This document shows positions 46,681-58,139 of a stretch of 64,000 bases of DNA, in pieces. Below the pieces are notes generated by a model. That model was not told the DNA's origin. It did no database searches and saw only the letters and a list, made by a program, of their open reading frames with translations. The first letter of the stretch is position 1. Each line of letters starts with the position of its first letter. Origin of the DNA: Sesamum alatum (lineage: Eukaryota > Streptophyta > Magnoliopsida > Lamiales > Pedaliaceae); assembly GCA_034509735.1 (NCBI GenBank), contig JACGWO010000003.1:43384873-43448872 (forward strand), written 5' to 3'. The position numbers and the translations under genes were made by a program.

Positions 46681-47315
46681 ATGGATTAAAATTTTCATAC
46701 GTCTCCATCGAAACTATGGAAACGTTTTCATTTCAATGTTCTGGAAATAAAAATACATGGTAGTTTTGAAATTATCTAGTTGCCTTCAAAGCACTTCATT
46801 TTTCTTAATTTTCCTTCTAAATCTTTGAGTTTCCTAAGAAACTTTTTATGTTTTTACTTTTTCAACGAAGCATTATTTCGTACTTGAGCTACAAATTAAT
46901 AGATAAAATTTTGTGTTATGCATAAGTATGTCATTTAATGATAACTAATTTAATATTACACTAAATTAGTGATGTTATATGTATAAACATCAATGTAATA
47001 TAGATATTTTATAACACATAGTTAAAAATAAATATTATTTTATTATTTAGTTTCAATAGCAACTACATCAAATAATAACTCAAAATATATAGTTATACTA
47101 CATAAAAATAATTTTTGATTGGCTAAATGATACCAAAATAAAGCAGATATATTTGAATTAAAATGAGAAAGGTAATATTTTTAGTTTTTTTTCTATAACT
47201 ATTATGTATATTTCTTTAATTTTACGATTTTCTGTAGGGTTTTCGTAACATTTTCGAAAAGATTCTAAAATTTATTTACTCGAAATATGTGTTGAAAACG
47301 AAACTTTAATCCATG
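46681..47315. mobile_element. Mutator-like MITE 'b', nested copy (635 bp)
   Basis: The ends ATGGATTAAAATTTTC and GAAACTTTAATCCATG are inverted repeats. It is flanked by TCTTCACTC (46672-46680) and TCTTCACCC (47316-47324), a 9-bp duplication with one difference. Confidence 0.82.
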
Positions 47316-47842
47316 TCTTCACCCATACATTAATAAGGAGATATATCTTCACACTTATAAGGGTAGTTTGATCACAAAAGATTTGTTTGACTTTCAAAAA
47401 GTTAATAATATGTTATATTGAGGGTAAATATAGATTTTGATTTAATTTTTTGCTAATATCAATAAATTCTATTAATTTTGACTAGCGGAATAATTTATTT
47501 ATTAAATAAATTCAAACGTCAGAAATAGTAGATATAATTTGTCAAATCATACAAATTTACTTATGATTAAACAAAATCTCAAAAAAAGGCGATATAATTA
47601 TCCCATTTTAAAATTATCAGTAATATTATTATTTTTGTCTCTGTTGGTCAACAAAGAAGCAATGGGGTGGAGGCAGCATCTTGATTGATTAATTTTTATG
47701 TTTTACTCTTTCAGGACATTTGAATGCAGCCTCAGATACATAGTATAAAACGGCGTCGCAAACGAATATGATCTACGCTTTTTTGGACACGGATTTCCCA
47801 TACAAGCAGCAAAAAAGGTGCATTTAATTGCAATCTAGTATT

Positions 47843-48103
47843 TTTTTTATAATAAGTGATAAATTATTAATTTAAAAATATAACAATGTTTTTAAAGCAA
47901 TCAATTGCTATTATAATATTCAGCGCACGATATAACATCTATTCAGTCCACGATATAATAACATATCCACATTTACCAACACCAATTAAAGAAATAATAC
48001 AAACATCCTATAAATTAAACAACTCCCTACATTCGTAGTACTCAAACTCACAACCTTTTAGTTGTGGGACCTCAACCTCACCACTCGGGCAAGGGATCTT
48101 CGG
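47843..48103 (-). mobile_element. tRNA-derived SINE, copy 1
   Basis: The minus strand starts CCGAAGATCCCTTGCC and contains A-box-like GAGTGGTGAGGTTGAGG and B-box-like GGTTGTGAGTTTGAGTAC. It ends in an A-rich tail (T run at 47843-47849 on plus). It is flanked by an 18-bp perfect direct repeat TAATTGCAATCTAGTATT (47825-47842 and 48104-48121), a typical LINE-mobilised target duplication. Confidence 0.82.
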
Positions 48104-48121
48104 TAATTGCAATCTAGTATT

Positions 48122-48605
48122 CAGACATTGTATTATCTTCAACTTATAAGAAAAAATGCATACTATAATACGTTGGAGATCTTTTATCACATTTTAATAT
48201 CACATATTAACATGCGATTGACACATGTCCATTTCAAAATTAAAAAATATAACTAATCGAACATTAATTTAGAAATGGCAATGCATACAATACGCGCATA
48301 GATGTGATATCAATATGTAATACTAAAATGAAATAGAACATCTTTTACTAGTGGCCAAAACACAATCGATGTGTGTACCTGAACTAAACTTCTTTATTTT
48401 ATTTGTTTAATTATATAAAAATTGAAGAAAAGTTAAACGAAAAATTTGAGTACAATTAATAAAATAAATTAATTTTGAATTTATATGAATAGAAAATAAT
48501 TTATATAACTAATTAACTAAAGAAATAGTTATGTATGAATGAAATAAATATAAGCAAGAGTATTTTAGCCATTCTATATTTTATCTATTAAAAATAGTTT
48601 TCTAA
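48122..48605. other. gene-free AT-rich DNA between two SINEs
   Basis: No coding region, element ends or RNA gene seen. Confidence 0.6.
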
Positions 48606-48621
48606 GGCCTTGAGCTTTATT

Positions 48622-48879
48622 TTTTGAATTGGAAGCGATGAACTTCATTAATTAAAAGTAAAGTGATTACATTTAATCCTGTCGACTATCAATATCGAAT
48701 AGAGACAATTACAAACAATTATATCAACAATATCACACAAACTAACACATAGTTGTTACAACAACAAATAAATACCTACTATACAGTAGAAACAACATCA
48801 ACCCATGCAGGAGTTCGAATCCATAACCTTTAGAATCATGGGTTCTCAACTTCGCCAACTAGAATTAGGCCTCATCAAC
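48622..48879 (-). mobile_element. tRNA-derived SINE, copy 2
   Basis: 258 bp. The minus strand has A-box-like TAGTTGGCGAAGTTGAGA and a good B box GGATTCGAACTCC, and ends AATTCAAAA. It is flanked by a perfect 16-bp direct repeat GGCCTTGAGCTTTATT (48606-48621 and 48880-48895). Confidence 0.87.
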
Positions 48880-48895
48880 GGCCTTGAGCTTTATT

Positions 48896-50967
48896 ATATA
48901 GTGCTTGTTTGACCCTGCAATTAAGTAAACAAAACATGCATTCCAAATGCGAACGCAATTTTGTATACCATTTAACCTTTTTCCCCAAACACTTTGGCCC
49001 CATTTATTTCGAGTATTCGACTAAATGGGTGATAATACTTATCTGAACTAAATGTATGATAAAAAAAAAATTGGGATCAATTTAGAGCGTTTATTTTGTG
49101 GGATTAATTCTGCAAGTGGGTTGGTAACTCAATCCACCTCATTAAATGTATGATAAAAAGAAAAACCGGGAATAAATCCAGAGTATTTATTTTGTGGGAT
49201 TAATTCTACAAGTGGACCGATAGCTCAACCCACCTCAAGATGTGGGTTGAGTTATGTAGGTTTTACAGTAAATTAGTAGCAACCCTCACTCCAAACTCGG
49301 GCGCCCATACCACAAACGGCCTACTAAGTTATACTAAAAATCTTATCCAACCTTATAAGTCCACGTAAACGTGATTTTGGGATTAAATTATACCAAAATC
49401 ATGTTTTGATAGAAATTATAATATGTAAATTTTAATCCCACGGCAACTATTTTTCATTTAATCACCTAATATACCCATTAAATTCAACCAAAACTAATTG
49501 GCATGAGGTTAGTTTTAAAATCTATAATTGTATAACCAATTATTAAAATTTTAAATCTAAATATTATAATTTTTTTTTCTAAAATCAATTATACTACCGG
49601 TGGGGCCAAACTTGGCCATAGTATAAATGTAGTACTTTGTCTAGCACTATCATGCCCACCTCTGAGGCTTGGATTTTGATGTGTCCCATAAAAGTTATTA
49701 ATTTATTCAATAAGGATACACCACAAAATTATGTTAAGATGGGAAATTGTAGATTATACTGGATTTTATATAAATTGAACCAATTATATGATAAATACAA
49801 TATGTTTAAATATTTTATCATGTGATCACAGTACACATTAATGAGAAAGATCAATTATATAATAAGTATATTATATGATTGGTATACGATTTAGTAGAAT
49901 ACGATCAAATAAAAAGTGTATTATGTTTGTTATATGATTGGTTCAATTGATTAAACCTAGTTCGAATAAAATTTTCCAAGTTAAGATATATGCAAAATTA
50001 ATGTGACTGGTTCGATTTAGACCAGACCTTGTTTAGGTTACTACAATTCCAAGTCAAGACATGCAAAATTAGACATGGAAGCAAAATATATTTGCAACAC
50101 AAGATTTTGTGTCGGTGAGTTTAACGAAACAAGAAAATATTATAATTGAAGCAAATTAATTTTATTTTATTTTAGGGTGCAAAATCTCTACTTGAATTAT
50201 CCGATTCTTCACTTTAAGAAAGTGTTTTTTGATTTGTTAATTTCAAATGTGGAACTTGACGTTCTAATCTCATTCGATGTTGATTTAAGTCTTCAATAAT
50301 GATAATTCGAACTCGTTGATGAGTCGAATTGGAACTTAACTAAATATGTTCAAAAGCTTAGTTACTGAATTTACTAAATAATAAAAAAATATTAACATTT
50401 CATTCAATCAACATTACACATTTTTGTAAAATTTATATAACAACACCAAAATAATTGGATATTTTCATTAAGATTTTACGACAAATCTAAAATAATATAC
50501 GTATTTTGAAATCTTTAAGCAAAGTATATTGCTATCTATCTATCTATCCATATATAAATATATAGAATAATAAGCGTTACATTATTATAAGTTAAACTAA
50601 GATCTACTACCTCAAGGGATTTTTTTTTTAAAAAAAAAATCATAGAAATTTCAAAAAAATCAGATGATAATAGGTGCAAGATACGGATAGTCGAAGTTAA
50701 TTAATATTCGTAAATGGTGCCACTTAATTTAAATGTAAGTGGGGGTGTAAGCATAGTAGTTAATTGCTTGCAAGGCTTAGGAGGATCTATTTATATATAG
50801 ATATATTTTATTTTGTGAGGTAGGCATATAGAATTGCTAGGCAACTTGAAACCAGACCACAACAAAATTGGACCACATCCACACATATATATATTAGTGA
50901 TGTGGTCTAGTTGGTACGTGGTCCACTTCACTTCCTCAACCACCCTATTTTACTATTATTATTATTA
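48896..50967. other. gene-free DNA with a 94-bp tandem duplication
   Basis: About 49049-49142 and 49143-49240 are diverged tandem copies (AAATGTATGATAAAAA, then TTTATTTTGTGGGATTAATTCT, then CTCAACCCACCTC). The rest is AT-rich without genes. Confidence 0.6.
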
Positions 50968-51392
50968 GGATAAATTACAGCTAACTCCCATGAGATTTGA
51001 CATAATTACAAATATCCATCGTTGTTTGAGAAATTATAAATATGCCTTTGAGTTTTGTAACTGTCTAACAAATAACCCATTTTCATCTATTTTATGGGTG
51101 AATTGGCCAAAATGCCCCTTTGTACTGAATGATTTTTTATTTAAGTTTTAAAATTTTTTTGGACTACAATGTGCAGGGAGAGGTTTCTTAAGTTTTTTAC
51201 ACAGAGGAGCAATAATGCGATTTGCCTCGGCTGATTTTTCTATAATTTAAATAAAAAATTTAAGGGCAAAATGATCAATTTGAGGCCTTTGGTTAAAAAT
51301 TACAAACCTTTGGGGGGTATTTGTTATTTTTAAACAACGAGGGGGTATTTGTAATTATGCCAAACCTCAGGGAAAGTAGCTGTAATTTACCC
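50968..51392. mobile_element. MITE, GGGTAAATTACA family, copy 5
   Basis: 425 bp from GGATAAATTACAGCTAAC to AGTAGCTGTAATTTACCC with the full internal structure. It is flanked by TTATTATTA at 50959-50967 and 51393-51401. Confidence 0.9.
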
Positions 51393-51401
51393 TTATTATT
51401 A

Positions 51402-51816
51402 AGGTAAATTAAAACTACCTCCCCTGATATTTAGTATAATTACAATACCCCCTTCAAATTGAAAATAATTATGTAGTCCTTAGATGTGAAAAATACTACA
51501 TTAACCTTGCTGATTTTTTTTAAAGAAAAAATTTGGAAAAAATATATAAAAAAAACTGAGGATAAGTAATATAAATAATCCATAGAAAATATTAATCAAA
51601 ACAAATATTTTAAAAAATTTAAAAAATATATAAAATTATAACTTATAATTGAAAATGGCATTTTGGGCAGTTTATTACAAAATTTGGATAGAAACCTAAT
51701 GGAATGAACTTGTTGTTAGACGAACTTTAAAGTGAGGGGGTATTTGTAATTTTTCAAATAATGAGAAGGTATTTATAATTTTGACAAATTTCATGGGAGG
51801 TAATTGTAATTTAGCC
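51402..51816. mobile_element. MITE, GGGTAAATTACA family, copy 6
   Basis: 415 bp from AGGTAAATTAAAACTACCTC to GGTAATTGTAATTTAGCC. It is flanked by TTATTATTA (51393-51401, shared with copy 5) and TTATTATTA (51817-51825). Its interior is diverged from copy 5. Confidence 0.85.
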
Positions 51817-51825
51817 TTATTATTA

Positions 51826-52601
51826 TTACTAATTCGTACCCCGTATCGAGGCACGAGTGAATATTCTATTTTTATAAATATTGATAGATAAACATTAGAA
51901 AAATAAAATTGTTTGAATTGATATAAGTTAATAATACGTCAATCGATGTAAATATAGATCTTCATGTTAATATAGTGAATTTTGATCAACAAATGTATCT
52001 ATTTATTAGACGAAAACAAACATTAAAGTGTCTAGATGTAATTTTTCAAACCACATGAGATTTACGTGTAATTACGTCAAATTTTAAGGGAGGACAATGT
52101 AATTATCCCTGATTATTATTACTGATTAGTATCTTGTATCGAGCGATGGGAGAATATTATATTTTTATGATTATTGATAAATAAAAATTATAAATAATTG
52201 AAATTTTATAATGTAAAACTAACTAATTGATAAATATCTTGAATTTTATTATAAAGATAATCAATAATAAAATGTACTATAGATATAAAAATAATTTTAT
52301 ATTATATGATTAACTAATTTATAAATTTTGCAAATCTTTTGGATATAAGTATTCACCTATACACTTATCTAGATTTAAGTAAACATAACAAATAATTTAT
52401 CTAAACTGGTAAATGTTTTGGATAAATATAAACGGTCAAAAAGTATGCACCTACGTGGCACTTCTTCGGTGAATTAAATGTTTACTAATAATTGTGGCGC
52501 ACTCTATCTGTAAACATATTTTTTTTAAAATTATTTAAAATAAAATATTTTTATAGTATTTTGCATTCAATTTGTAAAGATAAAAGAATACTTAAAAATT
52601 A
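51826..52601. other. gene-free DNA with a 293-bp-offset duplication
   Basis: 51820-51890 (ATTATTATTACTAATTCGTA, then CGTATCGAG) recurs diverged at 52113-52185. A MITE-like end (GTAATTATCCC) precedes the second copy. No gene. Confidence 0.55.
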
Positions 52602-53003
52602 GGGTGAATTATAATAATCTCCCCTGATGTTGGGCATAATTACAGATACTCTTTTATTGTTTCACAAATTATAAATACTCTTTAAAGTTTGTAACCGTCC
52701 AATAAATAACTCATTTTCATCTATTTTTATGGATGAAATGACCAAAATGCTCTTATACAAGTTGATTTTTTTTAGAATTTTATATATTTTTTTGGACAAA
52801 AATACGTAGGGAGAGGTTTCTTACGTTTTTTACATAGAAGAATAATAGTGTAATTTGTCTCGGCTGATTTTTCTAAAATTTAAAACAAAAAAAATCAAGG
52901 ACAAAATGAATCATTTCAAGTCCTTGATTAAAAATTACAAATCTCAAGAGGTATTTATAATTTTAGAAACAATAACGGATATTCATAATTATAGAAGATC
53001 ATA
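52602..53003. mobile_element. MITE, GGGTAAATTACA family, copy 7 (3' end decayed)
   Basis: Starts GGGTGAATTATAATAATCTC and keeps the internal AATTTGTCTCGGCTGATTTTTC block. The right end (AATTATAGAAGATCATAAAC) no longer shows TTTACCC. Confidence 0.75.
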
Positions 53004-53264
53004 AACCAAAATTCAGTCATTTTCAATTGTATATATAGATCATCTATCTTTGTTCGTATAATAATAGTAATAATAATAATAATTACTCTCTCTCTCTCAT
53101 CTGCTCTCTCCCCCTGTCATGTCAATGTAACATTTCATATTTCCAAACTTTGCTCTTTGGACATGAAGTGATTGAAAGAAACTTATTATTATTATCAAAC
53201 TTTTACATGATTGCTGCTACACATCTCATTTATTTCCGATTATTCACCCCCCCAATATTTTGTA

Positions 53265-53605
53265 GTCAGCGGTCGGGTAGATATAACTCATCACCACCAT
53301 TTATAATAATCTAATTTTCATATTTAGTTACTTTTATATATGATATAATATAATTATATTCTTTTGTTGAGTTTTTCAATCATCGGATGTAATGCATCTG
53401 ATTTATATTTAGAAAAAAAAATGAATATTCAAACATATTATTTCTTTATAACTTTACAATCAGCAGTAGGTCGGATATAACTCATCCGACCATTTAAGCT
53501 AATCCAATTCCATATATACATTCATATGATATAATTGCATTTTTTGGAATTTTTTTTTATAATTTTATAATCAGATATAACTCATCAGACCATTTTAAAA
53601 AAATG
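53265..53605. repeat. three diverged copies of a GGATATAACTCATCCGACC motif
   Basis: Copies near 53270, 53461 and 53571 contain ATATAACTCATC plus ACCATTT. The middle one is a perfect hairpin GGTCGGAT / ATCCGACC with a 7-base loop (53469-53491). Confidence 0.7.
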
Positions 53606-53694
53606 CAATATATATATATATATATATATATAAATAATGCGACCGCGTTAGAGTATTTATAAGCATTTATTCAGGAAGATGAATCGAGGTTATG

Positions 53695-53850
53695 TCAAAC
53701 ATCAATGAAAAATATTGCTACTTTTCGATAGCAGTTTCTTGTCTCACAATCATGAAGTTGTGAGTTTGAGTCTTACGAATGTAGGTGTATTGTCTATTTT
53801 TCATAATAGACTTTTGTTTCTTTGTTTATTTTGAATATATTTGTTGATTC
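53695..53850 (+). repeat. SINE-like fragment
   Basis: GAAGTTGTGAGTTTGAGTCTTACGAATGTAGG (53754-53785) matches the B-box region of the SINE at 47843-48103 in the opposite orientation. No target duplication was found. Confidence 0.45.
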
Positions 53851-53915
53851 AGAAATTTTTATGTATTGAATTTATATTTGAATTTAAACGTATTAGATAA
53901 TTCATACCCAAGAAA

Positions 53916-54541
53916 TGTGCTCGGCGCAAACGAACGCCCAACGTACTGAAAGACCCAACACGCACAAAAGACCATGGGGAATTTCTTACAAGCGCAAGAC
54001 CCAAGAGGGAACCATCCCCCAAGCCCAATGTCGGCCCAGAGGTTCAAAGGAGGAATGGGTTGGGGTCAAGGCTCGTTGGCCCATGATGAGAGAAGGATTG
54101 GTGCCGCCCTGGCAGCCCGGTTTATCCGCCTCAAGCTCCCCCAAATCAATAAGGATCCTCTAGAGATTCTTGCCAATGCTCCCGAATTTTGAAGGGGCTT
54201 ATCCCCGATAACTGATGACCCGAGTCCTCAGGGATCACACTACTGGGGGACTGTGGTTATAAAACCAAGCCTCGCCTCCCTTGATTAAGGGAAACGCATT
54301 TTTTACACAAACACACACTCGAACGCAGCACAAGAACACTCTTACGATCACACTATTTTATCTTCTAAGTAATTATTGCTATATTATTTCTCTTACTCCC
54401 ATTATTTCACAATTGTTTGATGATTTGAGCGTTGAAGTGCTAACGTTTTTTTTGCAGGTCCTATTCCTAGGCTTGCAAGGACTTCGGCCTAAGAGCTTCA
54501 AGCCTAGAGGTTCCCTTAGCGAGTTATTCCTGCTCGCATCA
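53916..54541 (+). repeat. 5' LTR of decayed gypsy element
   Basis: Matches 58140-58788 over its right two thirds (CCCAGAGGTTCAAAGGAGGAAT, TAAGCTCCCCCAAATCAA, GACCCGAGTCCTCAGGG, TTCGGCCTAAGAG). A TATAAAA box is at 54258-54264. The start TGTGCTCGG at 53916 is a guess from the TG dinucleotide. Confidence 0.75.
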
Positions 54542-54543
54542 AG

Positions 54544-54560
54544 TGGGCCGTCTGTGGAAA
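54544..54560 (+). other. primer-binding site of decayed gypsy element
   Basis: TGGGCCGTCTGTGGAAA follows the LTR end GCATCA. Compare the minus-strand site at 4552-4533. Confidence 0.75.
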
Positions 54561-54804
54561 TACAGAGCTAAGACGTGAGAACGATGGAGACACCTAACAG
54601 TAGTCTAAATAAGCAGAAGGTTGTGGTTGCCTCGACTCATTCCCAGGCTCCAGGTGGTTACGGGCGCACCCTTGGTCCCTGTCGGATGCAATACTAGAGG
54701 CCCTTCCGACCCTACTGAGCCGCTGACGGATCCCTCGCGCAACAACACTTCATCTAACACCTCCTGAGGGAAGCTATCTCCAGGATTGCTAGAAACCATC
54801 CGAC

Positions 54805-56137
54805 AAATGATTGCTACAGCAGTACGAGCCCAACTGGCAGTTTTGACTCATACACCGTTAGCAACCCCTCCGGCAATGGAGGCTCCCGCAAATGACGAAG
54901 GAATACTTCCAACTTGAAGACTACTAGGACTCTCCCTTGAGGAGCAAGGCCTGCCCTATCAGGAGCAGGAGGAGGTCCCCCCACACTGGGGGCCACCCTG
55001 GAATGCCTGCAGAAGGGGCTACAGGACATCCAACACCGGGTGATGGGTGTCTCGTTTGAAGAACAGCGAGGCATCCCTTTTCAGCGAGGAGGTCATAGTT
55101 GATGAGCTTCTTCACCAAATATCGGACGCCAACCATAGCGGAGTATGATGGCACGGCAGACCCTCAGAAGCACTTGTCCTGGTTCGAGAATGCAGCCCTC
55201 TTCATCGGTACACCGACCGGATCAAGTGTCAAGTGTTGGCACCACCTTTTCTCAGCAACCCAGTAGTGGTCTAACCAATTGCTGGTAGGATCAGGAGTTT
55301 GAAGGAGTTTCACTCCTTGTTCTTGCATCAATTTGCCAGCAGTAAAAAGCACCGGAAGATGACCCTCAGCCTCTTCAGGGTCCACTAGAAAGATAAAGAG
55401 TTCCTGAGGGATTATTTGCAATATTTCAGTGTAGCTGCGCTGGAGGTCCCTGCAACCACCCAGGAGGTCAAAGCTAGTGTATTCTCACAAGGGCTTTTGG
55501 ACTGGGATTTCTTTGAGTCCCTAGTCAAGAAGTTGGCTTCGAATTTCGGTAGCTTCCTGGCGTGGGCGGAAAAATATATTAGGATGGAAGAACACCAAGC
55601 CTCCAAGAAGGTAAGACGAGGAGAATAGAGAAAGGATACCGAAGAAGGATCCTCAAAGAAGGTGAAGACTGAGTTCCGTGACAAGAAGTCCCATTTCCGA
55701 GGGGACATTCCTCCTACACTCGCTTGAATGCCCTTATCACCCAAGCGCTTATGGCGGTGGAAGGCAATGGATTGTTAGCTTGGCTCAGGAATGCCAAAGA
55801 ATGAGCTATGCGGCCGAAATTCGATAAATATTGCCAAATTCCACAATGACTACGGACACGCCACGGAGGAACCAACCCTTTTCTATCCCTATCTAAACTT
55901 GAAATTGGATTGATTAATTTGAATTTAGAAAATTATGAGTTCATAAAGAACTTCGGATTAGAATATACCACATTCAAATTAATGATAATATTATTATTAT
56001 TACTGATCAGTAAAATCCATATCTGCAAAAAGGAAATTTGCATATGAAGAATGGAATAGAGAAGCTCGTCCAAAATAGATACTTACCAGAGTTCGTATGT
56101 AGAGAAAAGGTTCAGGGCATATGTCCCAACCAGAAGA
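54805..56137 (+). pseudogene. gypsy gag remnant
   Basis: Recognisable blocks are spread over frames: SEEVIVDEL near 55083, LFLHQFASSKKHRKMTLSLF near 55318, LRDYLQYFSVAALEVPA near 55403 and FFESLVKKLASNFGSFLAWA near 55509. A Cys/His-like FHNDYGHATEE follows near 55840, then KNGIEKLVQNRYLPEFVCRE at 56046. An AT-rich stretch of about 165 bp (55872-56038) separates the last two blocks, which are adjacent in related elements. Many stops. Confidence 0.75.
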
Positions 56138-58139
56138 ATGGTGCTCACAAAGGAAAAACGCCCCGTGGAGCCTAATTCTGATCCCGCAAAAGGAGAAGGC
56201 AACAAAGCTGCATCCTCAGGACGGGCCGAGGACACTAATCCCCCACGCAAGGGGGTTATCCACATGATAGCAGGAGGACCCATGGGAGGGAACTCCCATA
56301 GAGCCGGAAAAGCCCTAATAAGGGATATGGGAAATGGTATCTCTAATGAAATCTTGGATGTGGACATAGTCGTCGACACCCCAATCATCCAGTTTGGACA
56401 CGCTGAAAGAGTCGGACCCCGACACTGCCCCACAGTGATGTCTTGGTAATCACACACCTTGGCAATTATGAAGTAAGTCGAATACTCATTTATTCTGGGA
56501 GCTCAACGGATATCCTCTTTGGAGGGACTTATGATCAAATGCAGCTAGGAGAAGTCCCATTGGAAGCGGTGGATACCTTGCTATTTGGCTTCGCCTGAGA
56601 AATGGTCCCCCCTCAAGGCATGGTAACTCTTCCTCTTTCCCTAGGATAGGAGCCTTGGAGGAGGACCTGTTTGATAAGATTTCTGGTGGTAGACATCCAC
56701 TTGACCTACAACTTGATCCTAGGAAGGCCCATTCTTAATACTTTCCAGGCAGTAGTATCCACCTTTCATATGAAGATTGAATATCCTGTACGAGGGGGAA
56801 TAGGTGAATTAAATGAAGATCAACTCAAATTTCGGAAGTGTTATGTGGAGGCTGTGCAAAAAGGTCAAAAACGCATTGTTGGAAACCTCCCAACAGAGGA
56901 ATTCCACAAACGACAGGGAAAAGACCCTTCAGGAGAAACATGGTATAGGAGAAAATATTACTCGCTACTAGAGGAAGCAAGCTCCAAGGGGGAAAATCTC
57001 ACTAAAGGTCAACCTGTGGAGGAATCGCTCACTATCGAGCTAATCCTAAGGAATCCGGACAAAACTACTCGTGTTGGTTCACAACTATAGGGGCGGATCA
57101 AGGAAGAGTCGATTCAGTGCCCTCTAGCGAAACAACGACATATTTGCATGGACCTCACAAGATTTAGAGGGTATAGATCCTAAAATAATAACTTATCATC
57201 TTAACATAGATCTTTTCGTGAAGTAGGTCAAACTAAAGAAAAGAAATTTCAGGCCGAATAAAGACAAAATCATCTAAGCAGAAGTAGACAAACTCTTGGC
57301 AGTTGGACATATCAAAGAGATACAATTTTCGGAGTGACTTTCCAATGTAGTGCTAGTTCCAAAACTCGGAGGCAAATAACGAATGTGTGTAGACTTCTGG
57401 GACCTCAACAAAGCCTGCCCTAAGGATTTCACCCACTCGCACGGATTGATCAGTTGGTAGACTCCACCCCCGAGTGCAAATTCTTGAGTATGATGGACGT
57501 CTCTCAAAGATACCATCAGATCATGCTGGCCCCCAAGGTTCACAAAAGGGTTAGTTTCATTACCTCCTAGGGGACATTTTGTTACATGGCTATGCCGTTT
57601 GGGCTCAAGAACGCCGGGGCCACTTATCAACGACTGGTAAACAAGATATTTCAACCCCAGTTGGGAGGAATATGGAAGTATGTATAGACAACATGTTGGT
57701 AAAGAACAAGAAGGTCGGGGACAATATTGCTGACCTAGAAGAAACATGCAAGGTCCTTCAAAAGTACAGGTTGAAACTTAATCCTGCCAAATGTGTTTTC
57801 GGGGTAAAACGAGGATGCTTCCTTGGGTTCATGGTGACTGGAGAGGCATCTAAGCAACCCTCTCAATCAAGGCAGTATTAGACATGAAGGCTCCCATTAA
57901 CATCAATGAGGTGCAATACCTTACTGGGAGGATAACAACTCTCAATCGGTTCATCGCCAAACCTGTTGAGAAGAGCCTACCTTTATTTAAGGTACTAAGG
58001 AAAGCTAAAAGCTATGAGTAGGGAATAGAGTGTTAAAATTCGTTCGATGAGCTCAAGAAATGTCTAGCAGCGCTCCCACTATTGGTTAAACCCTCTCCGG
58101 GGGATACCTTATACATGTATTTATCCACGACTTTCGAAG
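56138..58139 (+). pseudogene. gypsy protease and RT remnant
   Basis: Protease-linker blocks (YNLILGRPILNTFQAVVSTF near 56706) and RT blocks (VGHIKEIQF near 57305, MCVDFWDLNKACPKDF near 57382, MPFGLKNAGATYQRLVNKIF near 57593, LKLNPAKCVFGVKRGCFLGF near 57773) occur with several frameshifts. The active-site region reads CIDNML where YVDDML is expected. The longest clean frame is 56671-57090. Sequence ends near DTLYMYLSTTF at 58135, where LTR begins. Confidence 0.8.

Larger units (their letters stand above)
46434..47604. mobile_element. MITE, GGGATAATTACA family, carrying a nested MITE
   Basis: The ends GGGATAATTACACTG and CGATATAATTATCCC are inverted repeats. It is flanked by a perfect 9-bp duplication ATTTTAAAA (46425-46433 and 47605-47613). 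Its own sequence is about 530 bp; the rest is the element 46681-47315. Confidence 0.85.

Noticed and set aside
48040..48110. Considered as a tRNA gene because of the B-box-like sequence
   Set aside because: No cloverleaf could be formed; the long target duplication and A-rich tail fit a SINE.
49049..49240. Considered as the start of a repeat array such as CRISPR or a satellite
   Set aside because: Only two diverged units, and the genome is eukaryotic.
54281..54571. 96-codon plus-strand frame
   Set aside because: Sits inside the gypsy LTR and ends at the primer site.
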